DNA of 64,000 nt from NCBI RefSeq assembly GCF_918698085.1, contig NZ_CAKKLP010000006.1, positions 216,277 through 280,276 of the forward strand, given 5' to 3'. This document shows positions 54,748 to 63,812 of the stretch, one piece after another; positions within the stretch are counted from its first letter, which is position 1; the number at the start of each line of letters is the position of its first letter. Below the pieces are notes generated by a model that made no database searches, was not told the DNA's origin, and saw nothing but the letters and a program-made list of their open reading frames with translations. Origin of the DNA: Chryseobacterium sp. Bi04 (lineage in GTDB: Bacteria; Bacteroidota; Bacteroidia; Flavobacteriales; Weeksellaceae). The position numbers and the translations under genes are program-made.

Positions 54748-55590
54748 TTAGGAGTAAAGTTGTGAGCTCTCCCAGCCTACAATCATCTGTTTTCTCTCAC
54801 TACCCCATCGGTACCCGCCAAGATGTCCGGTAGACTGAATAACACGGTGACACGGAATAAGAAATGCTACCGGGTTACTTCCGATGGCAGTTCCTACAGC
54901 TCTGGAAGCCTTTGGGTTTCCAATCTTTTCAGCCAAAGTACCGTATGTAGACAGTTTCCCCATCGGAATAGTCAATAAGCTTTCCCAAACTTTAAGCTGA
55001 AAATCGGTTCCTTTTAAATGAAGTTTGATGGTATTGAGCTTTGTCCAGTCTTTATCAAATATGGACAATGCATTCTTCTGAAGTGTATCCTGTTTTTCAA
55101 GAAAAGAAGCATTAGGAAATTTATGTTTCAAATTCCCTAATACTGATTCTTTATCGTTTTCAAAAGCCATATAGCAGATTCCCTTTTCTGTGGAAGCCAC
55201 TCCTATATTCCCGAATGGGCTTTCTGAAAAGCTATAATTAATGACAAGACTTTTCCCTCCGTTTTTATACTCCGCAGGGGACATTCCTTCTATTTTCACA
55301 AACAGATCATGAAGCCTGCTGGTACTGGAAAGCCCTGTTTCATACGCGGTGTCAAATAAGCTTGCCTTTTCTTCCTTCAATAAATTTTTAGCATGTTCAA
55401 GACTGATGAACTGCAAAAATTTTTTCGGACTTGTTCCTGCCCAATCTGTAAAGATCTTTTGAAAATGGGCCGGACTCAAGTGAATATTCTCTGCCACTTC
55501 CTCCAAACTTGGCTGAAGCCTGAAATTGCTCTGGATATATTCTATCGCTTTGGCAATTCTGTTATAATCTATTTGATTTTGTGTGGACAT
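54748..55590 (-). CDS. AraC-type HTH fused to methylated-DNA-cysteine methyltransferase (Ada-like)
   Basis: This 280-residue fusion has a double HTH of AraC type in residues 1-110 (SLEEVAENIHLSPAHFQKIF, then FDTAYETGLSSTSRLHDLF) and an O6-alkylguanine transferase domain in residues 120-280. The transferase has FLIPCHRVIQSTGHLGGYRW, active Cys C247, and GTAIGSNP before it. The N-terminal phosphotriester-repair Zn/Cys domain of E. coli Ada is missing. It repairs O6-methylguanine and may switch on alkB, but the normal Ada activating signal (methylation of the N-domain Cys) is absent, so control must differ. Confidence 0.93.
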   Translation of the reverse strand: MSTQNQIDYNRIAKAIEYIQSNFRLQPSLEEVAENIHLSPAHFQKIFTDWAGTSPKKFLQFISLEHAKNLLKEEKASLFDTAYETGLSSTSRLHDLFVKIEGMSPAEYKNGGKSLVINYSFSESPFGNIGVASTEKGICYMAFENDKESVLGNLKHKFPNASFLEKQDTLQKNALSIFDKDWTKLNTIKLHLKGTDFQLKVWESLLTIPMGKLSTYGTLAEKIGNPKASRAVGTAIGSNPVAFLIPCHRVIQSTGHLGGYRWGSERKQMIVGWESSQLYS

Positions 55591-55658
55591 TTTTATTCTG
55601 TTTTACCTCACAAATTTCCTAAGAATATACGGCAGAAAAAATCCGATTCTTGCGGAAT

Positions 55659-56516
55659 TTAGTTGTTGTTATAAATATTGTTGTACGCAAGCATCTTATA
55701 ATATAACTTAGCCGCCAAGAAAGCTGTTGGCTTAGCCATTGGAGAATCCATTAATTCTACAATATCAAAGGCCACTACGTTACATTTTTCAAATACTTTT
55801 CTTAATAATTCCAATGTTGGATACCATTGTAATCCACCCGGTTCCGGAGTTCCTGTAGATGGTGCAATAGAAGGGTCGAAAGCATCTAAGTCAATGGTGA
55901 TATACACATTTCCTGATACTTTTTCCAATACATCATTAACCCAGTTTTCATTGTTCGCTATTTCATGAGCAAAGAATACTCTTCCTTCAGGCAGATATTC
56001 AACTTCCTCAGCATCCATAGAGCGGATTCCCACCTGAACTAAGTTATGTTTCTGATTCGCTTCAAAAACAGCACAAGCATGGTTAGAAGTTGATCCATGA
56101 AACTCAGGACGTAAATCTGTATGAGCATCCAACTGAAGAACAGTTAAATTTTCATATTTCTCCCCTACAGCACGGATAGATCCGATAGACACAGAGTGTT
56201 CTCCACCGAAAAGGGTAAATACTTTTCCTTCATGTTGCAAAAGCTCTTTTGTTTTTTGATAAACAGCTTCTGTCATGGCTTCAGGGCTGGAGTTTTCAGA
56301 AACTTCACCCGCTAAATATACTCCTTCAAGGTAAGGTTCAGTTCCTGTTTCAATATCATAAAGCTCCATATTTTCAGAAGCATCTAAGAATAACTCAGGG
56401 CCTTTATCAGCTCCTTTTCCCCATGTTGAAGTTCCATCATAAGGAACAGTTACCAACATTACTTTCGAATTCTCTAACGTTGCGTTTTCTTCGGGAATTC
56501 CTGCGTATGTTTTCAT
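55659..56516 (-). CDS. speB: Agmatinase
   Basis: This 285-residue Mn-dependent ureohydrolase splits agmatine to putrescine and urea. Metal motifs are complete: LFGGEHSVSIGS, LQLDAHTDLR and ITIDLDAFDPSIAPSTGTPE. Length is typical of agmatinases. It lies on the same strand as, and 953 bases downstream of, the arginine decarboxylase gene; a plus-strand HAD gene sits between them. Together they give arginine to putrescine. Confidence 0.94.
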   Translation of the reverse strand: MKTYAGIPEENATLENSKVMLVTVPYDGTSTWGKGADKGPELFLDASENMELYDIETGTEPYLEGVYLAGEVSENSSPEAMTEAVYQKTKELLQHEGKVFTLFGGEHSVSIGSIRAVGEKYENLTVLQLDAHTDLRPEFHGSTSNHACAVFEANQKHNLVQVGIRSMDAEEVEYLPEGRVFFAHEIANNENWVNDVLEKVSGNVYITIDLDAFDPSIAPSTGTPEPGGLQWYPTLELLRKVFEKCNVVAFDIVELMDSPMAKPTAFLAAKLYYKMLAYNNIYNNN

Positions 56517-56702
56517 ATATAATTATTAATTAAAAAATTAAATGATTGAAAAATTAAAAAGATTCTGCAAAGATACAAAATAGTAGTTGAGTTATAAATA
56601 ATTGGTGATTTGTTATGAATTTTACCCTTATGCCAAGTTTTAAATCCTGAAATCATTTAATGTTTAAATTTTTAAAGTTATTTTTGTAAAAACTTTCAAA
56701 AT

Positions 56703-57362
56703 ATGCCTTTAAAAGCCGTTCTTTTCGATATGGATGGAGTTATTGTAGATACAGAACCATTGCATAGAAAAGCTTATTTCAAAACCTTTGATGAATTGGA
56801 AATTGCAGTTTCCGAAGATTTATATACGTCTTTTACCGGAGCTTCTACCAAAAGAGTTTGTGAAGCATTAATTAAGAAATATCATTTAAGCCAGACCCAT
56901 GAAGCTATTTCAGCGATCAAAAGATCCCATTTTAAGGATTATTTCTATAACGATGACGAATTTGATTTAATTCCGGGGGTAAGAAAACTGATTGAGCATT
57001 ACCATGAAAACGGGATAAAGCTGATCTTAGCTTCTTCTGCAACCATGACGACTATCAATATGGTTTTTGATAAATTCGAACTTGAAAATTACTTCAGTGG
57101 GAAGATCAGTGGTGCAGATTTAAAAGAATCAAAACCCCATCCTGAAGTTTTCTTATTGGCGGCAGAAATGGCAGGTGAACCAGTAGAAAACTGTATGGTA
57201 ATTGAAGATTCTACCAATGGAATTCTTGCTGCACACAGAGCTGAAATCTTCTGTGCCGCTTACAGAAGTCCACATTCTAAAAATCAGGATTATACATTAG
57301 CGGATACTGTAGTTTCCGATTACGAAGAGTTAGAACTGGATAAAGTTTCAAAATATTTCTAA
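56703..57362 (+). CDS. HAD-superfamily hydrolase (beta-phosphoglucomutase-like)
   Basis: This 219-residue HAD protein of subclass I has motif I LFDMDGVIVDTEPLH (nucleophile D and acid D), cap helices, LASSATMTTINMVF as motif II, GADLKESKPHPEVFLLAAE as motif III and VIEDSTNGILAAHRA as motif IV. This set fits beta-phosphoglucomutase or sugar-phosphate phosphatases; the real substrate is not inferable. It is encoded opposite to the flanking polyamine genes. Confidence 0.9.
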   Translation: MPLKAVLFDMDGVIVDTEPLHRKAYFKTFDELEIAVSEDLYTSFTGASTKRVCEALIKKYHLSQTHEAISAIKRSHFKDYFYNDDEFDLIPGVRKLIEHYHENGIKLILASSATMTTINMVFDKFELENYFSGKISGADLKESKPHPEVFLLAAEMAGEPVENCMVIEDSTNGILAAHRAEIFCAAYRSPHSKNQDYTLADTVVSDYEELELDKVSKYF

Positions 57363-57366
57363 AATA

Positions 57367-57398
57367 AAAAGCTCTCAAAAATTTTGAGAGCTTTTGCT
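57367..57398. terminator. Bidirectional terminator
   Basis: AAAAGCTCTCAAAA (57367-57380) and TTTTGAGAGCTTTT (57382-57395) form a near-perfect palindrome with T-rich flanks. It serves the HAD gene, with speA ending about 70 bases to the right on the other strand. Confidence 0.75.
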
Positions 57399-57469
57399 TT
57401 ATATAGGTTTTAACTGAGCCAATTGTTTTTTGCAAAAGAGCTTAAAGCCTGTTTTTATTGATAACAGAT

Positions 57470-58864
57470 TTATTTGTAACCAAGAAGTTTTAACACATCT
57501 TCTGGCTCCTGCTTTTCACGGAAAATTTCATACTGCAGCTCACCGTTCTCATCCTTTTGAATCAGGACGTGCCTCGGCTGAGGCATCAGGCAGTGGTGTA
57601 CCCCACCGTAACCTCCAATGGTTTCCTGATAAGCTCCGGTATGGAAAAATCCTATGTATAAAGGTTTTATATCACTGAAAACAGGAAGGTAAATGGCATT
57701 GGTATGCTGTTCAGAGTTGTAATAATCATCGGAATCACATGTCAGCCCTCCCAGGAATACTCTTTCATAAGAATCTTCCCAACGGTTGAGCGGAAGCATA
57801 ATGAAGTGTCTTGAAATTGCCCAGGTATCAGGAAGTGTAGTCATGAAAGAAGAGTCGATCATATTCCACTTTTCTCTGTCGTTCTGACGTTTCTGAGAAA
57901 TAATTTTATAAAGGTTCGCCCCACTTTCTCCAACTGTAAAGCTTCCGAATTCAGTATAAATATTGGGTTCTTCCACTCCTTCTTCTTCACAGAATTTCTT
58001 GATTTGAGAAACAATTTCCTCTACCATATACTGGTAATCATAATCAAAATTCAAAGAAGTTTTAATAGGAAAACCACCTCCAATATTCAGGGAATCCACT
58101 TCAGGAGCAATTTTCTTCAAACGTGCATATACACGAAGACACTTGTACAGTTCGTTCCAGTAGTATGAAGTATCTTTAATCCCCGTATTAATGAAGAAGT
58201 GAAGCATTTTCAATCTTGCATTCGGGTGTTCAGCAATTTTCTGGCTGTAATAAGGAATAATATCTTTATATCCTATCCCTAGTCTCGAGGTATAAAATTC
58301 AAACTTCGGTTCTTCTTCCGAAGCTATTCTGATCCCTATATTAAAAGTAGAATCTATACTTTCCGTAAGTTTATCCAACTCCCGGTAGTTATCCAGGATC
58401 GGAGTAATATTTTCAAAACCATTATTGATCATCTCTGAAATCTTCATCAGGTAATCATCCGTTTTGAATCCATTACAGATCACTTCAATATTTTTATCTA
58501 CTTTCTCTTTTTCATAAAGAGCTTTTACAATATCCATATCATAGGCAGAAGAAGTCTCTATAGAAATTTCATTTTTAAGGGCTTCTTCCAGTACAAAGTT
58601 AAAATGACTGGATTTTGTGCAGTAGCAGTAGGTGTAATTCTTTTTATATCCGGTTTTTTCAAAAGCTTCTTTAAACCAGCTTTTGGCTTTCTGAATATTT
58701 TGAGAAATTCTCGGCAGATAGCTAATCTTTAGCGGAGTGCCAAATTGCTCTACGACATCCATTAATGGAACATCGTGGAACAACAAATTGTTCTCAGAAA
58801 CATTAAACTCCTCTGTAGGGAAATATAACGTCTGATCAATAAGTTCCGAGTACTTTATTTTCAT
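57470..58864 (-). CDS. speA: Arginine decarboxylase (short Bacteroidota form)
   Basis: This 464-residue PLP enzyme of fold type III makes agmatine from arginine. PLP Lys K84 is in YCYCTKSSHFNF, the glycine loop is SLNIGGGFPIKTS, and the C-terminal CDSDDYYN gives the substrate-binding Cys-Asp motif. It lacks the insertion of E. coli SpeA (about 650 residues), as is usual for Bacteroidota. With the agmatinase gene on the same strand it forms a putrescine route. Confidence 0.92.
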   Translation of the reverse strand: MKIKYSELIDQTLYFPTEEFNVSENNLLFHDVPLMDVVEQFGTPLKISYLPRISQNIQKAKSWFKEAFEKTGYKKNYTYCYCTKSSHFNFVLEEALKNEISIETSSAYDMDIVKALYEKEKVDKNIEVICNGFKTDDYLMKISEMINNGFENITPILDNYRELDKLTESIDSTFNIGIRIASEEEPKFEFYTSRLGIGYKDIIPYYSQKIAEHPNARLKMLHFFINTGIKDTSYYWNELYKCLRVYARLKKIAPEVDSLNIGGGFPIKTSLNFDYDYQYMVEEIVSQIKKFCEEEGVEEPNIYTEFGSFTVGESGANLYKIISQKRQNDREKWNMIDSSFMTTLPDTWAISRHFIMLPLNRWEDSYERVFLGGLTCDSDDYYNSEQHTNAIYLPVFSDIKPLYIGFFHTGAYQETIGGYGGVHHCLMPQPRHVLIQKDENGELQYEIFREKQEPEDVLKLLGYK

Positions 58865-58986
58865 TTCTAAACAAGTGAATTAAGAAATGCAAAATTGCTA
58901 AAAAAGTTTGATTTTTGGGCGTTAAATTTATTATAATTTTCTATAATACCCTGATCGTCTCTTCTAAATATTTTTCTATCTGATAA

Positions 58987-59862
58987 TCAATACGTAAACT
59001 TTTCAATATATTCCTTCCTTTTTGCTTCAGAGATCCCTAAGGCCTGCTGAATGTAAACATCCATTGAGCCGTACTTTTTATTAATCTCCCCAAAAGCTGC
59101 ATCAAGATATCCTTTTTCAACCCAGCTCAGCTTTTCCAGGACTTTTATGTCCATTTTTGGATAAAGAAAATGTAAATTATTGGCCAGCCGGAGTCTTTTC
59201 TGAACAAGATCTTTTCTAAAGGTATTGGATAAAAGGTATTCATTGTAAATAGTTTCCTTATCAAATTTCAATATCGTTAAGATCAAGGCTGTAGTAATCC
59301 CCGTTCTGTCTTTCCCGGCAGTGCAGTGGTAGAGAACAGGTTCATTAGATTCTAAAATCTCTGTAATAATGGTCTTTATCGTTTCCGGATTTTCTGTGAC
59401 ATATTCCCGATAGAAATCTACCATTCTTTTATCTGCATCAGAACCGTTTACTTTTCCTTTTAACACCAGTTTTTTAGCCTGATCCAGCTGATCGCCCTGG
59501 TCTTCAAAGGCAGAATAATTCTTGTACTTAATTTCTGCCGGAAGATGATCCGGTTTCTGAGCAATTTCTTTAGAATTTCTAAGGTCAATAATTTCTTTTA
59601 TTCCCAGGCTTTGAATGTCATCAAAAGAGCTTTTTTTGAGCTGATGAAGATGCCCGCTTCGGTAAAAAAAGCCATGTTTTAAGGTACGGCCATCCGTATT
59701 TTTAATATTTCCTACTGTCCGGAAGTTAATCACTTTTTTGATCTTGATAACTTTCTCCGTTTCATTTTTCCCATACTCCGGTGTTTCATTATGCAGTGTT
59801 TTACAGGAAAAAGCACTGCATAATGAAAGACTGACCAGTGATATTTTGATAAACTTATTCAA
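58987..59862 (-). CDS. Lipoprotein tyrosine phosphatase (PTP-like)
   Basis: This 291-residue exported phosphatase has a lipoprotein signal (ISLVSLSLCSAFSC, C20). The DSP/tyrosine phosphatase domain includes NFRTVGNI and KHGFFYRSGHLHQL as substrate-side segments. The active-site loop is YHCTAGKDRTGI (C180, R186), the C-x5-R signature of the Y_phosphatase3 group. It probably works in the periplasm or at the outer membrane on phosphotyrosine, phosphoinositide or similar substrates. It is not obviously in an operon. Confidence 0.9.
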   Translation of the reverse strand: MNKFIKISLVSLSLCSAFSCKTLHNETPEYGKNETEKVIKIKKVINFRTVGNIKNTDGRTLKHGFFYRSGHLHQLKKSSFDDIQSLGIKEIIDLRNSKEIAQKPDHLPAEIKYKNYSAFEDQGDQLDQAKKLVLKGKVNGSDADKRMVDFYREYVTENPETIKTIITEILESNEPVLYHCTAGKDRTGITTALILTILKFDKETIYNEYLLSNTFRKDLVQKRLRLANNLHFLYPKMDIKVLEKLSWVEKGYLDAAFGEINKKYGSMDVYIQQALGISEAKRKEYIEKFTY

Positions 59863-59991
59863 TAGTTCTTTTTTGTTTCACCACAAAAGTTACAAAAAAT
59901 TTTTAAACTTTAATACCCAACGCTTTGGAATGGTTATTTACGGGTAAGCAGGCTAAAGCCCATTTCCATTATCGGTAAAAAGACTGCTTTA

Positions 59992-60636
59992 CTATATTGA
60001 AGGATATTCTATTTCATTACTCCCTACAAAAATGAGCAGATCTCCTGACTCATATTGCACTGAAACTTCATCTTTAACAGCAAAATTCCGGGTTCCTATT
60101 CTTGTAGTAATGCTTAAATCTCCATTGGTTAAAGGCCAGTTCAGTCCTGTAGTTGTTATATTACCTGCTGACGGAAAAGGATAAAGAGAAATCATCTTAT
60201 TTTTCACTCCTTCCAATGTGAAATTTTTAGGGATAAAATAGTATTCTGAAAACTCATCGTAAAACCTGAGGCTCATACGGTCTTTAAATGCATAAGCAAC
60301 ACTAAGGTTTCCAAGGAAATGATCCTGTTCTCCTCCACTTGCCCCAAAAACATCTATATCAGAAAATCCTTTTTCCAGAATAATTTCCAATGCCTTATGA
60401 AAATCTGTTTTATCCTGATCCAATGTGAGAATAAATTTCTCTTCATACATATCTTCATCTGATCCCGAATGCGAATCAAAATCACCTGAAATAAAATCTA
60501 GCTTATCTAAGGGAAAACCCATTCTTTTAAGATAGTGAAAAGCCCCGTCTGTGCAGGCAATTAAACCATAATTTTCAGGATTGGGTAAAGATTTCGGAGC
60601 CTCTCCATTGATGAAAAGTAATACTTTATCTCTCAT
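59992..60636 (-). CDS. thiN: Thiamine pyrophosphokinase
   Basis: This 214-residue cytosolic enzyme moves pyrophosphate from ATP to thiamine. Motifs are IACTDGAFHYLKRMG, FISGDFDSHSG, LDQDKTDFHKAL and VFGASGGEQDHFLGNLS, then the C-terminal beta-sandwich. Length matches bacterial ThiN/TPK. Its start lies inside the end of the upstream adenosyltransferase gene (11-base overlap), so the two are translated together. Confidence 0.92.
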   Translation of the reverse strand: MRDKVLLFINGEAPKSLPNPENYGLIACTDGAFHYLKRMGFPLDKLDFISGDFDSHSGSDEDMYEEKFILTLDQDKTDFHKALEIILEKGFSDIDVFGASGGEQDHFLGNLSVAYAFKDRMSLRFYDEFSEYYFIPKNFTLEGVKNKMISLYPFPSAGNITTTGLNWPLTNGDLSITTRIGTRNFAVKDEVSVQYESGDLLIFVGSNEIEYPSI

Positions 60637-61195
60637 TCGGGTTCCAGTATTCTTCCGGTTCGTTGTTCAATTTTGAGATGTATCTTGCCAATACGAAAAG
60701 ATAATCTGATAATCTGTTTAAATATTTAATAAGTTCAGGACGTACTTCTTCAGCCTCATTTAAGAATACCAATGAACGTTCCGCTCTTCTGCAGATGGTT
60801 CTTGCTGCATGTAAGAAAGTGGCGGATTTTCCTCCACCGGGAAGGATAAAATACTGAAGCGGTTCCAGTTTTTCATCAAAAGAATCCATCCACTGCTCCA
60901 GTTCTTCAATTTCTGTTTCTGAAATAATGATAGGAAGACGTGATTTTCCATTTGCCAGCATCAATTTATCCACTGGTGTTGCAGCTTCAGAACCTACTGT
61001 GAATAAATCAAATTGAATTTTTTTCAATTGTCTTAGAACCTCTTCATCCTCAATATGACTTTTTGAAATTCCGATGAATGAATTCAACTCGTCTATATTT
61101 CCGTAGCTGTCCACTCTTGCACTCGCTTTGGAAACTCTTGTTCCGCCGTATAGTGCCGTTTGGCCTTTATCTCCTGTTTTTGTATAAATTTTCAT
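60626..61195 (-). CDS. PduO-type cob(I)alamin adenosyltransferase
   Basis: The frame is open from 61222, but the Met at 61195 (MKIYTKTGDKGQTALYGG) is the family start, giving 189 residues. The ATP site TKTGDKGQTALYGGTRVSK, then YGNIDELNSFIG and the C-terminal ARTICRRAERSLV are the PduO/MMAB signatures (R and E contact ATP and the corrin). It makes adenosylcobalamin. It is translationally coupled to thiamine pyrophosphokinase, a pairing of two cofactor-finishing enzymes. Confidence 0.93.
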   Translation of the reverse strand: MKIYTKTGDKGQTALYGGTRVSKASARVDSYGNIDELNSFIGISKSHIEDEEVLRQLKKIQFDLFTVGSEAATPVDKLMLANGKSRLPIIISETEIEELEQWMDSFDEKLEPLQYFILPGGGKSATFLHAARTICRRAERSLVFLNEAEEVRPELIKYLNRLSDYLFVLARYISKLNNEPEEYWNPNER

Positions 61196-61261
61196 ACTAC
61201 TAAAATACTTTTTTTTGTACAATTTGAAAAGTAAAACATAGTAATAAATCCCTATTCTATC

Positions 61262-61308
61262 TGAAAAAAATATTAACTGACATTAGGAATTAATGTCAGT
61301 TAATATTT
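61262..61308 (-). terminator. Strong terminator after the TonB-dependent receptor gene
   Basis: AAATATTAACTGACATTA (61268-61285) and its exact complement at 61291-61308 form an 18-bp stem with loop GGAAT. On the minus strand the stem is followed by seven T, so it terminates the receptor gene that ends at 61392. Confidence 0.85.
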
Positions 61309-61391
61309 GCATAGGTAGGTTTTATACCTTTCGATATGGTTTACTCTTTGTTAAGCATGACAAAGCAAATGTTAATTCCCTTATTTATAGA

Positions 61392-63812
61392 TTAAAAAGT
61401 ATAATTAACATTGAGCTGAAAAATTGTTCCGTTAAATCCAAACTGATTGACCTCCCAAGGATATTTGAACCTTCCTCCAAGATCTGTTACTATATCTCCT
61501 TTACTGTCTATTATATCCGGATAAATATTAAATAAATTATTTACTACTCCGGAAACTTTAAGGTCATTCGTGATTTTATATGTTAAAACTATGTCTGTAA
61601 CGACCTTACCAGAAAATGTCTGATCTTTGGCAGGATCAGCTGCATGCTGCCATGTAACAGAACCAAAATAAGTATTATTAAGATTAAAGTTAAACTTTGA
61701 AATGTCATATGAAAGACTAAGAATAGTTTTTGTTTTTGGCCTTGCAGAAGTAATTCTGGATTGTTCTTTTCTATCAAAAAAGTTTTCTGAGTAACCATTT
61801 TCAGCCAAGATAAGTGGAACAGCAATATTATCTACTATTTTAGTTTCGTTATAATTGAAAGCAGCAATAATTCCCAATCTTCCTTTACCAATAGCAGAAG
61901 TATAATAATTAGCTACAAAATCTACTCCCTGAGTAACTGTATTTACAGCATTGGTGAAAAACTTCAAGGAGGTTATTTTATTATTGTCTAATATTACTTC
62001 CACAGGGTTTGTTGTATCCGGACTACCAGGAGCACCGGTTTTGTAACCAATATCTCCTGAGAAAAGTACTCTGTCTTTAATTTTTATTCTATAATAATCT
62101 GCTGTAATAGTAAGGTTTTTAAAAGGTTTTACGGCAAATCCTCCAGTAATATTAAAGGCTTTTTCAGCATTTAATTTTGGTACCCCAAGATCAGATCTTA
62201 CAATTTGAGAGTCATTATTAAAAGTACCCTGATTAGCTACTGTATTCCCTGTAATTTTGGTTTGAACATTAGAATAATAAATTTGGTGTAATGAAGGCGC
62301 ACGGAATCCTGTAGAAACAGACCCACGGAACACTAATTTATCATCTAACAACTTATATCTTGCATTTCCTTTCCAGGAAACATTATTTCCAAAATCACTA
62401 AAGTTTTCATACCTCACGGTTCCTCCAAGTAATAAGTTTTTTGTAATATCCCATTCAGCATTCACATAAGCTCCAATATTCTGACGATTTTCATTGACTT
62501 CATTCTGAGGCTGCAGCCCTGGAAATGATTCTGCTCCAGTTCCTATATAGGATGCTTCCTCTCCTGCCTTTGCCTGATAGTTTTCATTGCGTACTTCAAC
62601 ACCAGCTCCTAAAACAAGCGCACCAAAATCTCGGTTGATATCTATGTTTCCTATAATATTACTAAACTGATGTCCACCTGCCTTAAAACGGGTTGGTGAA
62701 TTTGCACCCAAAGACGTATTAATGGTATTTCCTACAACATAATCTACAGCATTAGAGCCAAAGGTTGCACTCCCATCAAAACTCCATTTTCCAAACATGC
62801 CTTTCCACCCGGAGGTTAAGTTATAATCATAAACATCTGTTTTAAATTCTGGTTGAAATCCATTATAAGGCTGTCCTTTTGGAGTTAATAAACCAAAATC
62901 TGAAGTTACCCAATAGGGGGTTCTATACAAACTATAGCTTGTCCCATTCCTGTAAGTTGTCCCTCCAAAAGCATAGAATTTGCCCGTTTCACCTGTTGGC
63001 AATTCAAAATTTACAAACATATTGGCAACTTTTGTCTCTGGCTGTCCTATAGTCATTCCTAATCCAGGATTGGCTTGCGTCCAGGCATTCTCTACCCCAA
63101 AAAGTTCATCTTTTGTAGTAGATCCTGCACGGTTCGTTTTATTTTGGGAAGAATATCCCAATGTAAGGTTCAAACTTCCATTTTTTGCAACCCGGATGCC
63201 TGTATTAAAATCTGCTCCGATATTAAAACCGTCTCCCTCTGAAGTAATACCTGAAAAAAGATTGACTGTACTTTTTCCAACACTGTTCTTAAGAATAATA
63301 TTAATTACTCCTGCAATAGCATCAGAACCATATTGTGCAGATGCACCATCTCTCAATACCTCTACATTCTGTAAAGCGGCAGACGGAATACTTTTCAGAT
63401 CCGTACCTACCTCACCTTTTCCCGGTGTATCATTTACATAAATTAAAGCACTTTGATTTTTTCTTTTCCCATTCACCAAAACTAATGTTCTGGAAGGCCC
63501 TAATCCTCTTAAATCTGCAGGATCAAAATGAGCTGTTGCATCAGAAACGGTTTGCTGTGATGAATTAAAAGAGGGTACAGCATACGTCAAAGCTTTATCA
63601 AAGGTAACCTGCCCTGTAGATTTTAGCTGTACAGCTGAAATATTATCAATAGGAATTGCAGAGGTAATTATGGTCCTGGGCTTAGTTCTCCCCGTAGTAA
63701 CCACAACTTCATCTATATTGTTTTCTTTTACAGTTTCCTGAGCATATGCCATAGTACCAGCTCCGCTTAAAACTAATGCATAGATTTTTTTTTTAAAGAT
63801 TTTCTTTTTCAT
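61392..63812 (-). CDS. TonB-dependent receptor
   Basis: This 806-residue outer-membrane receptor has a signal peptide (KIYALVLSGAGTMAYAQ). DEVVVTTGRTKPRT serves as TonB-box-like start of the plug (about 30-175), with SAALQNVEVLRDGASAQYGS and AIAGVINIILK at the plug end. A 22-strand barrel follows, ending FQLNVNYTF with the terminal Phe used by the BAM machinery. No CarboxypepD_reg domain is present. The ligand is unknown; the closest downstream genes make cobalamin and thiamine cofactors, but a strong terminator separates them, so that is a weak hint only. The last about 190 bases of the window form its upstream region. Confidence 0.93.
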   Translation of the reverse strand: MKKKIFKKKIYALVLSGAGTMAYAQETVKENNIDEVVVTTGRTKPRTIITSAIPIDNISAVQLKSTGQVTFDKALTYAVPSFNSSQQTVSDATAHFDPADLRGLGPSRTLVLVNGKRKNQSALIYVNDTPGKGEVGTDLKSIPSAALQNVEVLRDGASAQYGSDAIAGVINIILKNSVGKSTVNLFSGITSEGDGFNIGADFNTGIRVAKNGSLNLTLGYSSQNKTNRAGSTTKDELFGVENAWTQANPGLGMTIGQPETKVANMFVNFELPTGETGKFYAFGGTTYRNGTSYSLYRTPYWVTSDFGLLTPKGQPYNGFQPEFKTDVYDYNLTSGWKGMFGKWSFDGSATFGSNAVDYVVGNTINTSLGANSPTRFKAGGHQFSNIIGNIDINRDFGALVLGAGVEVRNENYQAKAGEEASYIGTGAESFPGLQPQNEVNENRQNIGAYVNAEWDITKNLLLGGTVRYENFSDFGNNVSWKGNARYKLLDDKLVFRGSVSTGFRAPSLHQIYYSNVQTKITGNTVANQGTFNNDSQIVRSDLGVPKLNAEKAFNITGGFAVKPFKNLTITADYYRIKIKDRVLFSGDIGYKTGAPGSPDTTNPVEVILDNNKITSLKFFTNAVNTVTQGVDFVANYYTSAIGKGRLGIIAAFNYNETKIVDNIAVPLILAENGYSENFFDRKEQSRITSARPKTKTILSLSYDISKFNFNLNNTYFGSVTWQHAADPAKDQTFSGKVVTDIVLTYKITNDLKVSGVVNNLFNIYPDIIDSKGDIVTDLGGRFKYPWEVNQFGFNGTIFQLNVNYTF

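Noticed and set aside
61262..61308. Operator for the TonB-dependent receptor
   Set aside because: The 18-bp inverted repeat lies downstream of the receptor gene and is followed by T residues on the minus strand, so terminator is the simpler reading.
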